Position numbers and translations under genes: made by a program. From a bacterium (lineage in GTDB: Bacteria > Cyanobacteriota > Vampirovibrionia > Obscuribacterales > Obscuribacteraceae): a stretch of DNA of 64,000 nucleotides. Shown one piece after another: positions 60,548-64,000 of this stretch; the stretch's first letter is position 1, and each line of letters begins with the position of its first letter. The stretch lies in the NCBI GenBank assembly GCA_016124935.1, contig WGMS01000001.1:124001-188000 (forward strand). The letters run 5' to 3'. The notes under the pieces were generated by a model. It saw only the letters and a list, made by a program, of their open reading frames with translations, was not told the DNA's origin and searched no databases.

Positions 60548-61137
60548 TTGACGGTCTTTTTCTTATCGAGGACAACCTCATTTACGGCTGCCTGCATCGC
60601 CTGGTTCAATTTTGGAACGACATCGGTCATGGTGCGTTTAATTATGACATCGGCCATCTTCGGGGTCTGCTCCACCAGCTTTTTCCCGGTTTCGGTTTTG
60701 TAGAAGGCGATCATCTGCTTCAGTTCATCCGCGCTAAACTCCCTGGCAAAGGCGGCAATCATCAGGGTCTTTATCTCTGACACCAGATCGACATCCTTCT
60801 CCAGAACTTCTTTCAAGGCGATGGCGATTCGCTCCCGGCGGCGGAACTCATTCTCGTCTTTCGAGGTCACAGAGCTGGAGAGCTGCTCGGCAAAGACAAC
60901 CAGTTTCAGCTGCTTGTCGGCTATCTCTCTCAACTCGCGATCGATGCCACCCAATCGACAGGCTTCCTTTGCCAACTCCAGTTTCTCGGCACCGGCATCG
61001 ATAGTGGATGCGGATTTGGAAGCGGAGGCGGAATTAGATGCGGAGGAAGAGAGCTCTTGCGCCCGGGTCGCCGGACAAGACAGGACTGGCAGCATCAGGA
61101 AAGTCAGAAATAATCTAATCGAATTCGCGGTAATCAT
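60541..61137 (-). CDS. Exported DUF2059 protein (second of a tandem pair)
   Basis: The 198-residue protein has a signal peptide (IRLFLTFLMLPVLSCPATRA). A Ser/Ala-rich stretch follows (SSSASNSASASKSAS), then a helical DUF2059 domain with the diagnostic segment FAREFSADELKQMIAFYKTE, followed by GKKLVEQTPKMADVIIKRTM. The ATG follows directly on the stop of the preceding gene (TAGATG), so the pair is translated together. DUF2059 proteins are periplasmic and of unknown function; they occur next to envelope genes in many bacteria. Only modest likeness to the first paralogue is seen, mainly in the core segment. Confidence 0.82.
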   Translation of the reverse strand: MITANSIRLFLTFLMLPVLSCPATRAQELSSSASNSASASKSASTIDAGAEKLELAKEACRLGGIDRELREIADKQLKLVVFAEQLSSSVTSKDENEFRRRERIAIALKEVLEKDVDLVSEIKTLMIAAFAREFSADELKQMIAFYKTETGKKLVEQTPKMADVIIKRTMTDVVPKLNQAMQAAVNEVVLDKKKTVNQ

Positions 61138-61785
61138 CTAGATCTTAGACTCCTCCGCTTCTTTAGCCCTGGCCGCATCCATATCTTCCAGTCGTTTCCG
61201 CAAGCTACTTTTGATGCGGGGGTTGACCCGCTCCTTCAACTCCACCACAAGCTCCTTGATCATGCGAGGCGTGATCGCTTTCGACTTTCTACCGGCCTCT
61301 GTGCCGAAGAATGCTTTCATCGCCTCCAGATCTTCTTGACTGAAAAACTGATCGTAGATATCGATATAAATCTCTTTATAGGACCGATAGTACTCTTCCT
61401 TAAAATGTGCAGATAGATTCTCGGTGAGCTTCCTTGCCTGTTCCCGGGCTTTCTCCTCTTGTTCGGCTGTGCTCAATGTGGTGTTTGCGCTAAAATCCCT
61501 TAAGGAAAGCTTGTATAGGTCTGCGCTGATTTTTTTGAGGCAGGCTGTCCACATACGGTCGATGGTATTATCCAGATTGGCCAGATCGAGAACCTCTTTG
61601 ATCAGTGCCAATTTAGAAGGAGCAATGGATTGTCCGCTCTTTTTAGAATCGTTGGCTACCGCCGGCAATACCGTCGAAAAACCAACTAATACCGCCATCG
61701 CAAAACAGCAAAAACCACCGAACAAGCGGCCGGGCCTATCTATGCAAGAGTTCTTTCTCACGTTCCAATTCACGCTCGTTCTCAC
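61138..61785 (-). CDS. Exported DUF2059 protein (first of a tandem pair)
   Basis: The 215-residue frame begins at a GTG at 61785 that overlaps the end of the proline-heptad gene by 50 bases; two further in-frame GTGs are possible starts. A hydrophobic signal segment (LFGGFCCFAMAVLVGFSTVL, cut near AVAND) precedes a mostly helical domain. The DUF2059 core is seen in DQFFSQEDLEAMKAFFGTEA with GRKSKAITPRMIKELVVELK. The overlap with both neighbours indicates a single operon. Function unknown; a periplasmic role is expected. Confidence 0.8.
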   Translation of the reverse strand: MRTSVNWNVRKNSCIDRPGRLFGGFCCFAMAVLVGFSTVLPAVANDSKKSGQSIAPSKLALIKEVLDLANLDNTIDRMWTACLKKISADLYKLSLRDFSANTTLSTAEQEEKAREQARKLTENLSAHFKEEYYRSYKEIYIDIYDQFFSQEDLEAMKAFFGTEAGRKSKAITPRMIKELVVELKERVNPRIKSSLRKRLEDMDAARAKEAEESKI

Positions 61786-62842
61786 TGATCTGATCCGACA
61801 TCGTATTCATTCTTCTGCGCACCGCCAGTGCCACTATAACAGAGCCGATTATGATAGACACCGCAATTGATATTGTGATCATGAATATTATCGACTTGAG
61901 TTCGCTTATCTGAAGAGCCAGACTCTTGACCTCTTTGTGTAGAGAAGAAATCGGCTCGGAAAGCGTACCTACCGGTCCGGATATCTCCTGCAAAGGCTTG
62001 CGCACACCGGCCATCTCGGTAGAGAGACTGGAGAGTTGGGTCTCGACCCCGTGAATGCGCTGTTCCAGAGAGGCTATCGGAGGGTTGAGTTTGCCGATAT
62101 TGCCGGAGAGTCCATCGAGGGGCTGCTTGATCTCCTGTATAGGCCTGGCCAGATCACTGATAGGTCTCTTCAATTCAGTGATCGGTCGCTTCAAACCGGA
62201 GATGGGCTCGCTCAGGCTCCCCACCGGCTGCTTGAGCTCGTTAAGCGGCTTCTTCAAATCTTCCAGGCTGCCGGAGATTCCTGTCAGTGGCTGCTCGAGG
62301 CTGGTTATCGGTCTCTCCAATTTTTCCAGCGGGTCATTGAGCTGCTGGATAGGTGTCTCGAGCTTGTTGATCGGTCGAATCAGCTCTTTCAACCGTTTCT
62401 CCAGACGCATTAATGGCTGCAGGGAAAACGTGCTGCCCAGGGGATCGACTACCTTCTTCAGCAGTTTCTCTTCCAACTTCAAAGGATTGAGAATGTACTT
62501 CGAGTCTTTCTTATTCTCGTTTCCTGAATCGGCAGAGTCAGAGGATTTTTCGAATTTTTCGGACTTTTCCTTAAACTCGCCTTCCGCTGACTCTACTTGA
62601 TGTTTGACATGCTGCTCGGCATAGACATCTCGGCTGGAGGCGATCTCTTCTGTCTTTGTCCGTGAGCCGGTTTCGGAATCGGTTTCTCTCTCAGGCACCG
62701 GCTTGGACACAGAAGCCAAGGCATCATCGAAAGGATCACTAAAAGATTCAGCAAGTGCGACCGTGGTGGCTAAAGTGAAAGAAAAGCTGAAAGCGGTCAG
62801 TAACCCTATCAATCTGGTAGCCGGTCCGGCTTTGCATTTCAT
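61736..62842 (-). CDS. Exported/membrane protein with fifteen proline-containing heptads
   Basis: The 368-residue protein has a signal segment (LIGLLTAFSFSFTLATTVAL, cut near ALAES). An acidic Ser/Glu/Lys-rich region follows (35-115), then a repeat region (158-262) of fifteen 7-residue units of the form [ILV]xx[LI]xx[PSNR], most ending in proline, such as ISGLKRP, ITELKRP and ISDLARP. After it come a short helical part, a membrane segment near 315-338 (FMITISIAVSIIIGSVIVAL) and a charged coiled tail inside. The repeat gives a hydrophobic residue every 3-4 positions as in coiled coils, yet proline every seventh prevents a normal long helix. It is first gene of the operon with two DUF2059 genes. 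Function unknown. Confidence 0.82.
   Translation of the reverse strand: MKCKAGPATRLIGLLTAFSFSFTLATTVALAESFSDPFDDALASVSKPVPERETDSETGSRTKTEEIASSRDVYAEQHVKHQVESAEGEFKEKSEKFEKSSDSADSGNENKKDSKYILNPLKLEEKLLKKVVDPLGSTFSLQPLMRLEKRLKELIRPINKLETPIQQLNDPLEKLERPITSLEQPLTGISGSLEDLKKPLNELKQPVGSLSEPISGLKRPITELKRPISDLARPIQEIKQPLDGLSGNIGKLNPPIASLEQRIHGVETQLSSLSTEMAGVRKPLQEISGPVGTLSEPISSLHKEVKSLALQISELKSIIFMITISIAVSIIIGSVIVALAVRRRMNTMSDQISENERELEREKELLHR
62057..62371 (-). repeat. Proline-heptad coding repeat (15 units of 21 bases)
   Basis: Fifteen units of 21 bases encode heptads with hydrophobic residues at positions 1 and 4 and usually proline at 7. DNA identity between units is low, so the repeat is old and held by selection on protein rather than by recent duplication. 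Confidence 0.85.
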
Positions 62843-62928
62843 AGGCAGATTCCTAATTTAGCTGGCGGAGAGACTCTATTCTAACGGCAGCACCTATTGA
62901 AAACCTGATATGTGTCTCAGGAAGAGGC

Positions 62929-63954
62929 TCAGAACACCGGCACGGTCTGGGACTCCCCAACACCAGCGGCTTTGACGAGCTTTTCCACCTGGTTACGATC
63001 CGCTCCGCTGAGTTCACCGCGCCCCAGAACCACCACCGGCTCGCGTCTCACAGGCGCCCCCAGAAAGAGAAGATGATGTTCGAGCCAACTGTCGATAAAC
63101 TCCACCACTTTCTCCGGAAGCTGATTCTCTTCCAAAACCAGGTGCTCACTGGCGGCGGCGATTAGAAGCTGTTTGTCCGGGGTCGAAAGCTGGTTGAATA
63201 TACCGGCGGAAGCGAGCGGCTTGGACAATCGATCGTAAAGTCCCTGGATGATCAAAGTGGGAACATCCCTTATTTTCCTGGCGTTGCCCGGGGTGGCGCG
63301 CATCAATCGAAGATAGCGATAAGCCTCTTTAATTGTAAGAGTCAACCGGGTCTTGCCTCCATGTTTCCAGTAATGACGCAATTCACCACAGCTGGTGGCA
63401 TGCTTGATCACCCACTCACTGGCGAAGCCGGGCTCGCCCAGGACTCTATCGACCAGACCCCGAGCGGTTATTCCCGGCACCTGAAAAATGCGCCAGGCCG
63501 GAGCCGAAGCGATGACCGCATCCGCCAGATAAGGATACTCTGCAGCCAGTCGAATCACCACGGCACCCCCCATGGATTCACCCACCAGTACCGTCTTGGC
63601 TTCAGGCTGGGTGGCTCGCAAATGTTCGAGCAGTGCCCTTAAATCTACCAGGCTGGCTCTAAAATCCATCCGGTGATAGCCCAATTGCTCCCGCCGTTCA
63701 CCAAAGCCTCTCAAATCCGAAGCAAAAACACCATAGCCCCGGGCGGCAAAACTCTCCCCCAGGGCAGAAAATGCCCTGGCTGAAAGTCCGAAGGCATGAA
63801 CACAAACCAGATTGACCCCTCGCAAACTGGATTGGGACCAGTGCAGAACATCGAAGTGCCGACTTTGCGAATGACCACAGGCAGAATCTCTGCAGATCTC
63901 GCTCATCCCAGCATCCGGGCAGAACAGGAGATAAGGAGAAACCGGATCTTTCAT
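62929..63954 (-). CDS. Alpha/beta hydrolase
   Basis: The 341-residue protein shows the fold's marks: VHAFGLSARAFSALGESFAA (oxyanion region), GVFASDLRGFGERR, the nucleophile elbow VLVGESMGGAVVIRLAAEYP (GxSxG), an Asp in LIIQGLYDRLSKPL and a late His in AASEHLVLEENQLP. The catalytic triad is therefore complete. Overall it resembles monoacylglycerol-lipase or esterase members. The first 40 residues contain several cysteines. The C-terminal 40 residues extend beyond the fold. AGGAAAG precedes the ATG by 4 bases. Substrate unknown. A gene on the same strand probably ends at 63963, just upstream. Confidence 0.88.
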   Translation of the reverse strand: MKDPVSPYLLFCPDAGMSEICRDSACGHSQSRHFDVLHWSQSSLRGVNLVCVHAFGLSARAFSALGESFAARGYGVFASDLRGFGERREQLGYHRMDFRASLVDLRALLEHLRATQPEAKTVLVGESMGGAVVIRLAAEYPYLADAVIASAPAWRIFQVPGITARGLVDRVLGEPGFASEWVIKHATSCGELRHYWKHGGKTRLTLTIKEAYRYLRLMRATPGNARKIRDVPTLIIQGLYDRLSKPLASAGIFNQLSTPDKQLLIAAASEHLVLEENQLPEKVVEFIDSWLEHHLLFLGAPVRREPVVVLGRGELSGADRNQVEKLVKAAGVGESQTVPVF

Positions 63955-63962
63955 CGTCTTTC

Positions 63963-64000
63963 CTAATCGGCAACCTTCAACTGACGCTTCAATGATATCA
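63963..64000 (-). CDS. Possible C-terminal end of a gene entering from the right
   Basis: On the minus strand an open frame crosses the right edge and ends with LKRQLKVAD and a TAG at 63965-63963, 8 bases before the alpha/beta hydrolase ATG. Twelve codons cannot establish a gene; the spacing to the next gene makes a co-transcribed upstream gene plausible. Confidence 0.3.
   Translation of the reverse strand, partial: ISLKRQLKVAD

Overview
The window is bacterial chromosomal DNA of medium GC content (roughly 50% by eye) with about 57 protein genes on both strands, mostly in short co-directional groups. I saw no rRNA, tRNA, CRISPR array, prophage or intact insertion sequence. The gene mix resembles the non-photosynthetic relatives of Cyanobacteria (Vampirovibrionia/Melainabacteria, Obscuribacter-like). 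It includes many Hanks-type Ser/Thr kinases, one fused to a Clp-N domain, many exported TPR proteins, MqnE of the futalosine menaquinone route, NurA without HerA, and a TonB-C-like exported protein. That placement is inference from gene content; no marker gene proves it.

Layout. 0-8.9 kb: the 5' end of a kinase gene missed because it runs off the left edge, NAD kinase, then alaS, an RNase H-like gene, an exported repeat protein, a CsgG-domain protein, a TPR protein, a branched-chain aminotransferase and a small exported protein. 8.9-12.8 kb: exported Pcm-like methyltransferase, exported SRPBCC protein, Gly/Trp/Tyr-rich exported protein, and a translationally coupled pair (unknown + TPR). 13.1-19.5 kb: Rel/SpoT with overlapping rdgB, a small unknown gene, a UbiD-family decarboxylase and a coupled TPR protein. 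19.6-22.3 kb: CtpA-type S41 protease and an exported protein with eleven GQSGW-type repeats. 22.2-26.6 kb: a TPR gene divergent from a VWA - PP2C - ClpN/kinase triad. 26.6-32.7 kb: hflX, an exported unknown, a GlcD-like FAD oxidase, a TonB-C-like protein and tatD. 32.7-39 kb: two membrane-anchored kinases in tandem, one of 1,550 residues. 39.4-43.4 kb: dprA, an exported TPR-PDZ protein and mqnE.

43.4-46.4 kb: three overlapping genes (DUF805-like/SRPBCC fusion, GNAT acetyltransferase, membrane protein). 46.4-51.8 kb: an unknown gene, NurA nuclease, a protein combining a degenerate GGDEF-like and a pseudokinase-like region, a divergent HTH/zinc-ribbon regulator, and a Clp-N domain protein. 51.9-55 kb: surE, a DUF4013-like membrane protein, a TPR protein and a transposase-derived protein without a recognisable catalytic core. 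55-64 kb: exported or membrane proteins, an SDR oxidoreductase, a TPR lipoprotein-like protein, an operon of a proline-heptad repeat protein with two DUF2059 proteins, and an alpha/beta hydrolase.

How the parts fit. Housekeeping genes (translation, NADP, stringent response, nucleotide clean-up, DNA uptake, menaquinone) are interleaved with a large signalling and envelope set. Four kinase genes, one PP2C phosphatase, one VWA protein and one pseudokinase-like protein lie in 50 kb. The two membrane kinases end in a similar extracytoplasmic helical-repeat module that also resembles part of the exported protein at 4614-5567. The best candidates for something not well described are the VWA/PP2C/ClpN-kinase triad, the NurA/GGDEF-pseudokinase cluster and the proline-heptad/DUF2059 operon.
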